Below, piece after piece: positions 23,775-33,016 of a stretch of DNA of 64,000 nucleotides. Below the pieces are notes generated by a model. That model searched no databases and was not told where the DNA came from. It worked only from the letters and a program-made list of their open reading frames with translations. Within the stretch, counting starts at the first letter, position 1; each line of letters starts with the position of its first letter. A program made the position numbers and the translations under genes. This DNA is from Herbaspirillum huttiense (GTDB lineage: Bacteria > Pseudomonadota > Gammaproteobacteria > Burkholderiales > Burkholderiaceae_D). The stretch covers positions 2,976,001 through 3,040,000 of the forward strand of contig NZ_CP037993.1 in the NCBI RefSeq assembly GCF_004367745.1, read 5' to 3'.

Positions 23775-24557
23775 TCAGGCGTTTTTCCAGCTCGGCGCGC
23801 GCTTTTCGAGGAAGGCATTGACGCCCTCCTTCTGGTCCTGGGTATCGAAGAGATCGACGAAGAGTTCGCGTTCGGTTTGAAGGATAGTGCCCAGCGGATT
23901 GTGACGCGCCCCCTGGATCAGTTGCTTGCTGGCCGCGACAGAGGACGGGCTCTGCTTCTCGGCCTGCAAGGCCAGCGCCAGCGCACGTTCGCGCGCCTGG
24001 CCCTTGGGCACCACCTCTTCCACCAGGCCGATGCGCAGCGCGGTCTCGGCATTGACGCGTTCGCCGCACAGGATCATGCGCTTGGCCCAGCCTTCACCGA
24101 CCAGCCACGGCAGGTTCTGCGTGCCGCCCGCGCAGGGCAGCAAGCCCACGGCGGCTTCCGGCAAGGCCATCTGGGCCTGCTCTTCGGCGATGCGGATGTC
24201 GCAGGCCAGGGCGCACTCCAGGCCACCGCCCATGGCGTAGCCATTGATGGCCGCAATCGAAACGCCCCGGAAGCCCGACAAGGTCTCGAAGGCTTCCCCG
24301 AAGCGGCGCGCCATCTCGCGTGCCATGGCCTTGTCGCCATCGGCGAAGAGCTTGAGGTCGGCGCCGGCGGAAAAGAATTTCTCTCCCTCGCCGGTCACCA
24401 CCAGGGTGTAGATCTCACGGTCGGCGTTGAGGTCCTTGACCAGGCGCGTGAGGTCGGCCAGGGCTTCACGGGTCCAAGTGTTGGCGGGGGGATTAGACAG
24501 GGTCAGCACGGCGGTGTGGCCGCATTTTTCCAGCTTCAGGTTGGTGTAGGTGCTCAT
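23775..24557 (-). CDS. Enoyl-CoA hydratase/isomerase family protein
   Basis: 260 residues, standard length for the crotonase fold. The oxyanion-hole segments are FSAGADLKLF and NGYAMGGGLECALACD, with catalytic glutamates in GGGLECA and EAAVGLLPCAGGT, so water addition to an enoyl-CoA is expected. It starts 18 bases after the acyl-CoA dehydrogenase gene (AAGGAAAC ribosome site) and is surely cotranscribed with it: dehydrogenation followed by hydration of an acyl-CoA. With an isobutyryl-CoA-type dehydrogenase next to it, valine or branched-chain acid breakdown is plausible. Confidence 0.9.
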   Translation of the reverse strand: MSTYTNLKLEKCGHTAVLTLSNPPANTWTREALADLTRLVKDLNADREIYTLVVTGEGEKFFSAGADLKLFADGDKAMAREMARRFGEAFETLSGFRGVSIAAINGYAMGGGLECALACDIRIAEEQAQMALPEAAVGLLPCAGGTQNLPWLVGEGWAKRMILCGERVNAETALRIGLVEEVVPKGQARERALALALQAEKQSPSSVAASKQLIQGARHNPLGTILQTERELFVDLFDTQDQKEGVNAFLEKRAPSWKNA

Positions 24558-24575
24558 GCGTTTCCTTGTGAGGGG

Positions 24576-25736
24576 TCAGCGGATGTCGTCCAGCGTGTCG
24601 CGGCCGAGCAGGTTGCGCGAGATGATGACGCGCATGATTTCATTGGTGCCTTCCAGAATCTGGTGCACCCGCACGTCGCGGAAATAGCGTTCCAGCGGAT
24701 ATTCGCGGATGTAGCCATAGCCGCCATGCAATTGCAGCGCCTCATTGCAGACGCGGAAACCCAGATCGGTCGCCAGCCGCTTGGCCATGGCGCAATAGGT
24801 GGTGGCTTCGGGCGAGCCGGCATCCAGCTTGGCCGCCGCCAGCCGCACCATCTGGCGCGCGGCCACCAGTTCGGTCTGCATGTCGGCCAACTTGAATTGC
24901 AGCGCCTGGAAGTCGGCAATCGGACGGCCGAACTGCTTGCGTTCCTTCATGTAGGCGTGGGCCGCATCCAGCGCTGCCTGCGCCGCACCGACCGAGCAAG
25001 TGGCGATGTTGATGCGCCCGCCATCGAGCCCCTTCATGGCGAAGACGAAGCCCTCGCCCTCCTCGCCCAGCAGGTTGCCCACCGGCACCTTGACGTTGTC
25101 GAAGCTGATGGTGCGCGTGGGCTGGCTGTTCCAGCCCATCTTGCTTTCCTTCTTGCCGTAGCTGATGCCGGGGGTGTCGCCCGGCACCGCGATGGCCGAG
25201 ACGCCGCGCGCGCCGGGGCCGCCGGTACGGGCCATCACCACCAGCAGGTCGGTGCTGCCCGCGCCCGAGATGAAGGCCTTGGAACCATTGATGAGGTAAA
25301 AGTCATCGACCCGGCGCGCCGTGGTCTTGAGCGATGCAGCATCCGATCCCGAGCCCGGCTCGGTGAGGCAGTAGGAGCCGATCTTCTGGCCGGCGGCCAG
25401 TTGCTCGCACCATTCTTCCTTCAGTTCGGCATGGCCCCAGGTGGCCACCATCCAGCTGACCATGTTGTGGATGGTGAGATAGGCCGCCGTCGAGGTACAG
25501 GCGCGCGCCAGCTCCTCGAAGACCACCGTGGCATCCAGGCGCGAGAGGCCCAGGCCGCCCACCTCTTCCGGGGTGTAGAGGCCGCAGAAGCCCAGTTCGC
25601 CGGCCTTGGCGATCACGTCCAGCGGGAAGTGCGCCTCCTCGTCCCACTTGGCGGCGAAGGGGGCCATGGCGCGCGCAGCGAAATCGCGCGCGCTTTGCTG
25701 GAAGGCCAGTTGGTCTTCGTTGAGTTCAAAATCCAT
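24576..25736 (-). CDS. Acyl-CoA dehydrogenase (isobutyryl-CoA dehydrogenase-like)
   Basis: 386 residues from the ATG at 25736 (AGGAGAC upstream). Flavoprotein signatures are present: YCLTEPGSGSDAAS (FAD/substrate binding), GGYGYIREYPLERYFRD (signature 2) and the catalytic-base segment ILEGTNEIMR. The latter two resemble ACAD8-type isobutyryl-CoA dehydrogenases more than medium-chain enzymes, though related short-chain types cannot be excluded. It would oxidise the acyl-CoA to an enoyl-CoA and pass electrons to ETF. First gene of a two-gene operon with the enoyl-CoA hydratase. Confidence 0.92.
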   Translation of the reverse strand: MDFELNEDQLAFQQSARDFAARAMAPFAAKWDEEAHFPLDVIAKAGELGFCGLYTPEEVGGLGLSRLDATVVFEELARACTSTAAYLTIHNMVSWMVATWGHAELKEEWCEQLAAGQKIGSYCLTEPGSGSDAASLKTTARRVDDFYLINGSKAFISGAGSTDLLVVMARTGGPGARGVSAIAVPGDTPGISYGKKESKMGWNSQPTRTISFDNVKVPVGNLLGEEGEGFVFAMKGLDGGRINIATCSVGAAQAALDAAHAYMKERKQFGRPIADFQALQFKLADMQTELVAARQMVRLAAAKLDAGSPEATTYCAMAKRLATDLGFRVCNEALQLHGGYGYIREYPLERYFRDVRVHQILEGTNEIMRVIISRNLLGRDTLDDIR

Positions 25737-25883
25737 GCTTGTCTCCTGTTCGTTGTTCTTGCCAGGCAATGCGGGTTGGGCGCTTGGCTTCCCGCTTTGC
25801 GCCCAAGCTTAATGGAATTCGCGCCGGACAGTTGTCACCGGCGCGACATTGGCCGATCTCGATGCCGAAGCTGTCAGGGCCGG

Positions 25884-28800
25884 TCAGGCTGCGGCCGGCG
25901 TTGCACTCGGGGCGGCAGGCTTCTTGCCTGCCTGCGCAAACGCTGCCAGCAATTCCGCCTGCCGCCCCTGCATGGCCTGTACCGCCTGCTCCTTGACATG
26001 ACCGAAGCCGCGCACCTGTTCCGGCAACTGCGCCAGGGCGATGGCCTCGGCCAGATTGTCCGCCGTCAACGCGGGCAGCAACGCCAGCACCATTTGGCGA
26101 TATTGCACGATGAGCGCCCGCTCCATGCGCCGTTCTGCGGTACGCCCGAAGAAATCGAAGACACCGCCGCGTAGCCCCTTGCAGCGCGCCAGCAGCTTGA
26201 AGGCCGTCATCATCCAGCTGCCATAGCGCGCTTTCACCAATCGCCCTTGCCCATCCTTGCGCGCGAAGATCGGCGGTGCCAGGTTGAAGCTGAGGGTGAA
26301 ATCGCCCTCGAACTGCTGCGCCAGGTCCTTCTGGAACTGGCCGTTGGTGTAGAGCCGCGCCACCTCGTATTCATCCTTGTAAGCCATCAGGCGCGAGAGG
26401 CTGCGGACGACGGCCAGGGTCAGCTTGTCGCTCCCCAGCGGCGCTTCGGCGGCACGCACGGCCGCAACCACTTCGGCGAATTGGGCGGCGTAGGAGGCAT
26501 CCTGATACCCGGTCAGCAAGGCCACCCGGCGCTTGATCAGTTGGTCCAGCGACTGCGGCAGGTGTACCACCACCGGCTGGGCCGGCACCGCAATCTGCTC
26601 CACGCGGCGCAGGTCGACTGCGGCACGGCGGCCCCAGCGGAAAGCGGTCTGGTTGGCTTGGACCGCCACGCCATTGAGTTCAATCGCACGCAGCAGCGCG
26701 GCCTCGCTCAAGGGCAGTTCACCGCGCTGCCAGGCATAGCCCAGCATGAAGAGATTGGTGGCGATGGCGTCGCCCATCAGGGCCGTGGCCAGGCGTGTGG
26801 CATCGATGAAGTCGGCCTGCTGGTCGACCGATTCCAGGATCAGCGCCTTGACCTCCTCGAACGGAAATTGCCAGTCAGGATTTTTGGCGAACTGGCCCGG
26901 CGGCTGCTGGTGCAGGTTGACCACCGCCCGCGTCCGGCCGGGGCGCATCTTGGAAATGGCATCGAAAGCGCCCGCCGTGAGCATGTCGCAACCCAGCACC
27001 AGGTCAGCTTCCCCGGTGGCGATGCGCTGCGCGCGGATGGTGTCGCGCCGTGCAGCGATGCGCACGTGCGAGGTCACGGAACCGTTCTTCTGCGACATGC
27101 CGGTCATGTCCAGCACCGACGCGCCCTTGCCTTCCAGATGCGCGGCCATGCCCATGAGTGCGCCGATGGTGATGACCCCGGTACCGCCGATGCCGTTGAT
27201 GAGGATGTTGAACGGCGTCTCGCAAGACGGGATGGCCGGTTCGGGCAGCGCGCCGAAATCGTCAGTCGCGCCTTTCTTGTGGACGCCGGTGCGCGACTTC
27301 TTCAACTGCCCGCCGGTCACGGTGACGAAGCTGGGGCAGAAGCCCTTCACGCAGGAGTAATCCTTGTTGCAGGAAGACTGGTCGATGACGCGCTTGCGGC
27401 CCAGCTCCGTCTCCAGCGGCAGGATCGAAGTGCAGTTGGACTGCACGCCGCAATCGCCGCAACCCTCGCACACGGCCGCATTGATGAAGAGCCGTTCGTT
27501 GGGGTCAGGGAATTCTCCCTTCTTGCGGCGGCGGCGCTTTTCGGCGGCGCAGGTCTGGTCGTAGATGATGACGCTCACCCCCGGAATCTCGCGCAGCTCG
27601 CGCTGCACGGCATCCATCTCCTTGCGGTCATGCAGGCTCACCGCCGCCGGCAAACCGTTGCGGCCGGTGTAACGGCTGATGTCCTCCGACACCAGCGCGA
27701 TGCGCTGCACGCCTTCAGCGGCCATCTGCTGCGCGATCATCGGCACCGAGACTGTCCCGTCCACCGGCTGTCCTCCGGTCATGGCCACGGCATCGTTGTA
27801 CAGGATCTTGTAGGTCATGTTGACCCGCGCGGCCACGGCGGCGCGAATGGCGAGATAACCCGAATGGAAATAGGTGCCATCGCCCAGGTTGGCAAATACG
27901 TGCGGCACTTTGGAGAAGGGCGCTTGCCCGATCCAGGGCGCACCCTCGCCGCCCATGTGGGTGGTCAGCTTGTTGAATTCCGGATAGATGGCGGTGGCCA
28001 TGACGTGACAGCCGATCCCGGCCAGCGCGAAGCTGCCCTCGGGGACGCGCGTGGAGGTGTTGTGCGGACAGCCCGAGCAATAGTAAGCCGGGCGCGGCGG
28101 CGTGTTGACGGCCTTGGTCAGCACCGCATCCTTGGCATCGAGGAAGGCCAGGCGCGCCTTGATCAGGTCACTGGTATGGAAGCGCGCAATGCGTGCGGCG
28201 ATCACGCGGGCGATCTGCGCCACAGAGAAATCGGCCTTGGAAGTCAGCAGCCATTCGCCGCGCGGAGCCACCCATTCGCCCTTCTCGTCGAACTTGCCGA
28301 TCACGCGCGGACGGACATCGTCGCGCCAGTTGTAAAGTTGCTCCTTCAACTGGTACTCCACCATCTGGCGCTTTTCTTCCACCACCAGGATTTCATCGAG
28401 GCCCTGCGCGAATTCGCGCACGCCATCCGGCTCCAGCGGCCAGGGCATGGAGACCTTGAACAGCCGCAATCCGATCTCGGCTGCGAAGGCTTCATCGATG
28501 CCCAGTTCCGATAAAGCTTCCAGCACATCGAGATAGGACTTGCCCGAGGCGATGATGCCCAGCCGCGCACGGGGGCTGTCGATCATCACGCGGTTGAGCC
28601 GGTTGGCGCGGGCGTAGGCCAGCGCGGCGTAGATCTTGTAATCCTGCATCAGCGCTTCCTGCTTGCGCGCCTGTACGCCCAGGGTATCGGTCGACAGCCG
28701 TGCATTGAGTCCGCCCGCAGGCATGACGAAATCGGTCGGCAGACGGATGTCGACGCGGAAAGGATCGGCATCCACCGAAGCGCTCGATTCCACCGTGTCG

Positions 28801-29618
28801 GCCAGCGCCTTGAAGCCCACTACGCAACCGGAATAACGCGACATGGCCCATCCATGCAGGCCCAGGTCCAGGTATTCCTGCACGTTGCAGGGATAGAGCA
28901 TCGGGATCATCGATGCCGAGAAGATGTGGTCCGACTGGTGCGGCAAGGTCGAAGAATAGGCGCCGTGGTCGTCCCCGGCTACCAGCAGCACGCCGCCCTG
29001 GGCGGAGGTGCCGGCGTGGTTCATGTGCTTCAGTACATCGCCGCAGCGGTCCACGCCGGGCCCCTTGCCGTACCACATGGCATAGACGCCGTCATAGTCG
29101 GAGGGACCGATCAGCCTGACCTGCTGCGTGCCCCAGACGGCGGTGGCGGCTATGTCTTCGTTCACGCCCGGCTGGAACTTCACGCGGTGCGCGGCCAGGT
29201 GCGGCTGGGCATGCCAGAGGGCTTCATCCAGTCCGCCCAGGGGCGAGCCGCGATAGCCCGAAATGAACCCGGCCGTGTTGAGGCCCGCCGCACGGTCGCG
29301 GATCTGCTGCAGCATCGGCAGGCGCACCAGCGCCTGGATGCCGGAAAGATAGATGGCGCCTTCGGTGGCGGTGTATTTGTCGTCCAGACTGACAGGTGCC
29401 AGTCCGGAAGTGTCTGAAACTGGTCCGGTACGGTTACCTGTCCGGTCAGTCAAGTGTGCGGAGACGGTATGCAAGCCGTCTGTCGCGGGGGTGCCGGGTG
29501 TCTGGTCGAGGACCGGCGAGTGAGCGCTCACTGGGGTCACAGCCTGTGCGCAGTCGCGAACGCCTTCTACGGTTGGCGTCGCCGCTGCGGCAGGCTCAGC
29601 TGCCGAACGGAATTGCAT
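25884..29618 (-). CDS. Indolepyruvate ferredoxin oxidoreductase-like fused enzyme
   Basis: 1244 residues from the ATG at 29618 (GGAGAC upstream); the frame runs on to 29969 but that part is low-complexity and lacks a start signal. Archaeal IorA and IorB halves are fused here. The TPP-binding region carries GCPHNTST and a GDGTYFHSG Mg/TPP motif, a ferredoxin-like cluster site is CEGCGDCGVQSNC followed by a second CNKDYSCVKGFC set, and the C-terminal part is the gamma-like domain (GIGGTGVITIG). It oxidises arylpyruvates or other 2-oxo acids to acyl-CoA, probably feeding aromatic amino acid or auxin-related catabolism. Electron acceptor unknown. Confidence 0.92.
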   Translation of the reverse strand: MQFRSAAEPAAAATPTVEGVRDCAQAVTPVSAHSPVLDQTPGTPATDGLHTVSAHLTDRTGNRTGPVSDTSGLAPVSLDDKYTATEGAIYLSGIQALVRLPMLQQIRDRAAGLNTAGFISGYRGSPLGGLDEALWHAQPHLAAHRVKFQPGVNEDIAATAVWGTQQVRLIGPSDYDGVYAMWYGKGPGVDRCGDVLKHMNHAGTSAQGGVLLVAGDDHGAYSSTLPHQSDHIFSASMIPMLYPCNVQEYLDLGLHGWAMSRYSGCVVGFKALADTVESSASVDADPFRVDIRLPTDFVMPAGGLNARLSTDTLGVQARKQEALMQDYKIYAALAYARANRLNRVMIDSPRARLGIIASGKSYLDVLEALSELGIDEAFAAEIGLRLFKVSMPWPLEPDGVREFAQGLDEILVVEEKRQMVEYQLKEQLYNWRDDVRPRVIGKFDEKGEWVAPRGEWLLTSKADFSVAQIARVIAARIARFHTSDLIKARLAFLDAKDAVLTKAVNTPPRPAYYCSGCPHNTSTRVPEGSFALAGIGCHVMATAIYPEFNKLTTHMGGEGAPWIGQAPFSKVPHVFANLGDGTYFHSGYLAIRAAVAARVNMTYKILYNDAVAMTGGQPVDGTVSVPMIAQQMAAEGVQRIALVSEDISRYTGRNGLPAAVSLHDRKEMDAVQRELREIPGVSVIIYDQTCAAEKRRRRKKGEFPDPNERLFINAAVCEGCGDCGVQSNCTSILPLETELGRKRVIDQSSCNKDYSCVKGFCPSFVTVTGGQLKKSRTGVHKKGATDDFGALPEPAIPSCETPFNILINGIGGTGVITIGALMGMAAHLEGKGASVLDMTGMSQKNGSVTSHVRIAARRDTIRAQRIATGEADLVLGCDMLTAGAFDAISKMRPGRTRAVVNLHQQPPGQFAKNPDWQFPFEEVKALILESVDQQADFIDATRLATALMGDAIATNLFMLGYAWQRGELPLSEAALLRAIELNGVAVQANQTAFRWGRRAAVDLRRVEQIAVPAQPVVVHLPQSLDQLIKRRVALLTGYQDASYAAQFAEVVAAVRAAEAPLGSDKLTLAVVRSLSRLMAYKDEYEVARLYTNGQFQKDLAQQFEGDFTLSFNLAPPIFARKDGQGRLVKARYGSWMMTAFKLLARCKGLRGGVFDFFGRTAERRMERALIVQYRQMVLALLPALTADNLAEAIALAQLPEQVRGFGHVKEQAVQAMQGRQAELLAAFAQAGKKPAAPSATPAAA

Positions 29619-30013
29619 TGCTTGTCTCCAAAATTTTTGTTTCAGATAGCGTCTGCCATTACTGCACCGGGTACGGCACATCACTGCCAGACACATCGAC
29701 CGTGGTAGCGGTCCACACAACAATCTCCGTCTCGAAAACTGCTGTGACTGAAGTCTATCCGCAGGAGCGCAGAAGGCGGAAATACCGAATGAGGATAGGG
29801 GTATAAGGAAAAACGATAGCCTTGCGAGCAGGGTGCGCATCGATTTCCGGCGATTGCCCTGCGGAAACGTGAGTGGACAGCTGCACGCTTGAGCGCATTT
29901 TTTCATCGTCCTGACAGCAAGACGCGTTATGCTTGCCGGCAAATTTTTTGTGCTGCCTTGTAGCAGCATTTCCCGACAACAACTCCGTTACCACCACCTC
30001 GCGACCAGGAATC
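29619..30013. other. 395-bp intergenic region with divergent promoters
   Basis: Between the oxidoreductase and the diguanylate cyclase, which point away from each other. A hairpin TGCTGC-N6-GCAGCA lies at 29951-29968, ahead of the cyclase start. I see no convincing gene; the open frames here look accidental. Confidence 0.6.
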
Positions 30014-30958
30014 ATGAGCAATTCGATCCAAGAACAGATGGAACCCGACAGCGCCGTCTACAAAACCCTGCTGGAATCAACCAAGGCGATTCCCTGGAAG
30101 ATCGACTGGAGCACCATGCAATTCGCCTACATCGGCCCGCAGATCGAACAGCTGCTGGGCTGGACCCCGGAGAGCTGGAAGACGGCCGACGACTGGGCCA
30201 TGCGCATCCATGCGGAAGACCGCGAGGCCGTGGTCAACTTCTGCATCTCGCAATCCAAGGCCGGTGCCGATCACGAAGCCGACTACCGCGCCCTGACCCG
30301 CGATGGCGAGCACATCTGGATCCGCGATGTGGTGCACGTGGTGCGCAATCCCGATGGCAGCCCCAATGCGCTGATCGGCTTCATGTTCGACATCACCGAA
30401 CGCAAGAAGACCGAAGCGCGCCTGGCCGAGCTGCAGAAGGAACTGGAGGCGCTGTCCTATCGCGACGGCCTGACCAACGTGGCCAATCGCCGCATGTTCG
30501 ATTCGGCGCTGGAAGTGGAATGGGCCAATGCGGTCAACACGCGAGCGCCGCTGTCGATGATCATGCTCGACATCGATTACTTCAAGCAGTACAACGACCA
30601 TTACGGCCACATCCGGGGTGACGAGTGCCTCAAGCAGGTGGCCCAGCTGCTAAGCCAGAGCGCGACCCGCAGCCGCGATTTCTTTGCCCGCTATGGCGGC
30701 GAGGAATTCGTGCTGATCCTGCCGGATTGCGATGAGAAGGCCGCCCTGCAAGTGGCCCAGCGCTGCCGCGCAATCATCAACGAGGCCGCCATCCCGCACG
30801 CCAAGTCGCAGATCTCGACCCACATCACCATCAGCCAAGGCGTGACCACCATCGTGCCTTCGCCGATGGACCAGCGCATTGCCTTCCTGGAACAGGCCGA
30901 CCGCCGCCTGTATCGCGCCAAACAGTTGGGCCGTGACTGTATTGGCGTAGGAGACTGA
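30014..30958 (+). CDS. PAS-GGDEF diguanylate cyclase
   Basis: 314 residues from the ATG at 30014 (CCAGGA upstream). No membrane segment. Residues 20-130 are a PAS domain of the PAS_3 type ending in GFMFDITERKKTEARL, and residues 145-310 form a GGDEF domain with the active-site variant GGEEF (228-232). An I-site RSRD (RxxD, 219-222) lies exactly five residues before it, so product inhibition by c-di-GMP is expected. The PAS input is unknown (ligand or redox). A cytosolic c-di-GMP-producing enzyme; the only other c-di-GMP protein here is the CHASE protein at 35 kb. Confidence 0.93.
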   Translation: MSNSIQEQMEPDSAVYKTLLESTKAIPWKIDWSTMQFAYIGPQIEQLLGWTPESWKTADDWAMRIHAEDREAVVNFCISQSKAGADHEADYRALTRDGEHIWIRDVVHVVRNPDGSPNALIGFMFDITERKKTEARLAELQKELEALSYRDGLTNVANRRMFDSALEVEWANAVNTRAPLSMIMLDIDYFKQYNDHYGHIRGDECLKQVAQLLSQSATRSRDFFARYGGEEFVLILPDCDEKAALQVAQRCRAIINEAAIPHAKSQISTHITISQGVTTIVPSPMDQRIAFLEQADRRLYRAKQLGRDCIGVGD

Positions 30959-31050
30959 ACTGTACCTGTCTCGCAGTGAAGGCCGTGGCTACAATCGGCC
31001 TTCCTGCTTCTGCCGATGCGGAAGTTTTCTGACCCTGCTGCGAGACCTCC

Positions 31051-31941
31051 ATGCCTGCCACCTACGCCTACCGCCTGCTCAACGTCTTCGCCGAATCCAC
31101 CTTCGGCGGCAATCCCCTGTGCGTGTTCGAGGATGCGCGCGGCCTGGATGAGGCCACCATGCTGGCGCTGGCCCTGCAATTCAATCTCTCGGAAACCACC
31201 TTCATCCTGCCCTCGGCGGTGGCCGATGCGCGGGTGCGCATCTTCACCACCGGCTACGAGATGCCCTTCGCGGGCCATCCCACGCTGGGCACGGCGCAGG
31301 TGGTGCGTGATCTGCTGGGAACGGGTGACGCGTTGCGTCTGGAGTTCAAGGCCGGCGTGGTCCCGGTGCATGCCGAGGGGGATGTCTGGACCTTTACCGC
31401 CCCCTGCCCCGGCGGCCCGCGCACCGCGCCTTCGCCGCTTTCGCGTGCCGAAGTGGCCGCCCTGCTGGCGCTGGAGGAGAGCGACCTGGCAGCCGATCCG
31501 ATCTGGGTCGATACCGGGGCCGACCAGTTCCTGATCCCCCTGCGCTCGCCCGCAGCGGTGCGCCGTGCCCGGCCCGACAGCGGACTGCTGGAGCGCTGGC
31601 CGGCGAGCAGTCTGGGACGCAAGACGGCCTATGTGTTCGCCTTCGATGAAGACGCACCAGGCCAGGTGCTGGCCCGCTACTTCTTCACCAAGCAAGGCGG
31701 CGGAGTGGCCGAAGATCCGGGCACCGGCTCGGCCTGCGCCAATCTGGGCGGCTGGCTCATTGCCACCGGTGCCACCCTGCCCGCCCACTACGCCATCGAC
31801 CAGGGCGCGGCGGTCGATCGACCCTCGCGGCTGCGCCTGACCGTCAATGCGGATGGGGCAATCCAGGTCGGCGGACGCGTCATCGAGATCGGACGCGGCA
31901 CGGTCACCATCGATCCGGCCGGACAGACCATGCTGGCCTGA
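31051..31941 (+). CDS. PhzF-family isomerase/epimerase-like protein
   Basis: 296 residues. The fold is a duplicated diaminopimelate-epimerase-like barrel; the catalytic-glutamate region NVFAESTFGGNPLCVFEDA (about 10-28), the EMPFAGHPTLGTA motif and the second-half EDPGTGSACANLGGWL are diagnostic. PhzF isomerises trans-2,3-dihydro-3-hydroxyanthranilate in phenazine synthesis, but no other phenazine genes are near, so this is probably one of the many orphan paralogues with another small-molecule substrate. It converges with the LysR gene, ten bases from its stop. Confidence 0.9.
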   Translation: MPATYAYRLLNVFAESTFGGNPLCVFEDARGLDEATMLALALQFNLSETTFILPSAVADARVRIFTTGYEMPFAGHPTLGTAQVVRDLLGTGDALRLEFKAGVVPVHAEGDVWTFTAPCPGGPRTAPSPLSRAEVAALLALEESDLAADPIWVDTGADQFLIPLRSPAAVRRARPDSGLLERWPASSLGRKTAYVFAFDEDAPGQVLARYFFTKQGGGVAEDPGTGSACANLGGWLIATGATLPAHYAIDQGAAVDRPSRLRLTVNADGAIQVGGRVIEIGRGTVTIDPAGQTMLA

Positions 31942-31950
31942 GCGGGCAGC

Positions 31951-32874
31951 TCAGCGTGTGAGGCCGCCCTCCTGCGTGAGCGGAAAGATCAGCGCATGCA
32001 GCCAGTCCATGAACTCCGCCAGCCGTGCCGGTACATGGCGCCGACTGGCATAGAGCAGGTTGATGGGCATGGGCGCCGGACGATATTGCGGCAACACTTC
32101 CACCAGCTTGCCGCCGTCGAGCATCTTGCGTTTCTGCGCGCCCACCAGCGGCAGCTGGATCAGGCCCAGGCCGGCCTGGCAAGCGGCGTAATAGGTCTCC
32201 GTACTGTTGACCGTGACGCTGCCGGCCATGGGCAGCGTACGGGTCTGGGTACCGTCGAACCACTCCCATCCCGGTGAACGTCCGCCCAACACCTGGCGGT
32301 AGTGCACCAGTTGGTGATGGGCCAGATCCTCCAGGGTGCGCGGTGTGCCGTGCCGTTTCAGGTAGGCCGCGCTGGCGCAGTTGATCTGCACCAGATGGCC
32401 GATGGGCCGCGCCACCAGCGAGGAATCGTCCAGCGTGCCGGTCCGCAGCACGCAATCAAATCCTTCAGCCACCAGATCGACACGACGGTCGCTGGCTGAC
32501 AGCTCGATCTCCAGTTGCGGATGCTGCGCCAAAAAAGTCGGCAAGGCCGGCAGCACCACTTCACGCGCCATGGCACTGGACATGTCGACCCGCAGCTTGC
32601 CGCTCAAGGGCTGCCCGCCCGCGCGGAACATGCCGCGCAGGGATTCGAATTCATCCAGCAACTCCTGGCTGCGCCGGTAGAAAGCTTCGCCATCGGCGGT
32701 CAGCTGCACGCGCCGCGTGGTGCGCTGGAGCAGGCGCGTGCCCAGCATCTGTTCCAGCTGCTGCACTGCCAGCGAGACGCTGGCATTGGGCAGGCCGAGC
32801 TGGCGCGCCGCACCGCTGAAACTGGCCAGTTCGGCCACGCGCTGGAAGATCTTGAGGGTGTCCAACTGGTTCAT
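31951..32874 (-). CDS. LysR-family transcriptional regulator, divergent from an SDR gene
   Basis: 307 residues. Helix-turn-helix at about 1-60 (LDTLKIFQRVAELASFSGAA and ASVSLAVQQLEQMLGTRLLQ, then RTTRRVQLTADG), followed by the effector domain. This resembles the large 'substrate-binding LysR' group that includes regulators of small redox enzymes. It is transcribed away from the SDR gene over 142 bp that contain a perfect GAAATT-N8-AATTTC inverted repeat, pointing to direct control of the SDR and itself. Confidence 0.9.
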   Translation of the reverse strand: MNQLDTLKIFQRVAELASFSGAARQLGLPNASVSLAVQQLEQMLGTRLLQRTTRRVQLTADGEAFYRRSQELLDEFESLRGMFRAGGQPLSGKLRVDMSSAMAREVVLPALPTFLAQHPQLEIELSASDRRVDLVAEGFDCVLRTGTLDDSSLVARPIGHLVQINCASAAYLKRHGTPRTLEDLAHHQLVHYRQVLGGRSPGWEWFDGTQTRTLPMAGSVTVNSTETYYAACQAGLGLIQLPLVGAQKRKMLDGGKLVEVLPQYRPAPMPINLLYASRRHVPARLAEFMDWLHALIFPLTQEGGLTR

Positions 32875-32922
32875 GTGCCCGCCTGATTATTATTCAATTC
32901 TGAAAAGTCTAATAGTAAATCC

Positions 32923-32942
32923 GAAATTTATTCTGGAATTTC
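32923..32942. promoter_or_regulatory. Inverted repeat in the LysR/SDR intergenic region
   Basis: GAAATT-TATTCTGG-AATTTC is a perfect 6-8-6 inverted repeat 75 bp before the SDR start, a plausible LysR site. Function inferred from position only. Confidence 0.5.
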
Positions 32943-33016
32943 TTCTCAATATACTGGGCTCCGTGGTCTTGCAACATCCCCTGCATTGCTTTCCTCAACG
33001 ACTTCAGGAGCCTCAC

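Noticed and set aside
23616-28514. Long plus-strand frames opposite the enoyl-CoA hydratase, dehydrogenase and indolepyruvate oxidoreductase genes
   Set aside because: Antisense shadows; His/Gln/Arg-rich composition typical of reverse-frame reading of GC-rich genes and no motif.
31051-31941. Phenazine biosynthesis cluster
   Set aside because: Only a PhzF-like gene is present; no other phz genes nearby.
32717-33016. 100-residue N-terminal extension of the SDR gene
   Set aside because: Runs antisense to the LysR gene and the promoter; the ATG at 33017 has CAGGAG and starts just before the Rossmann motif.
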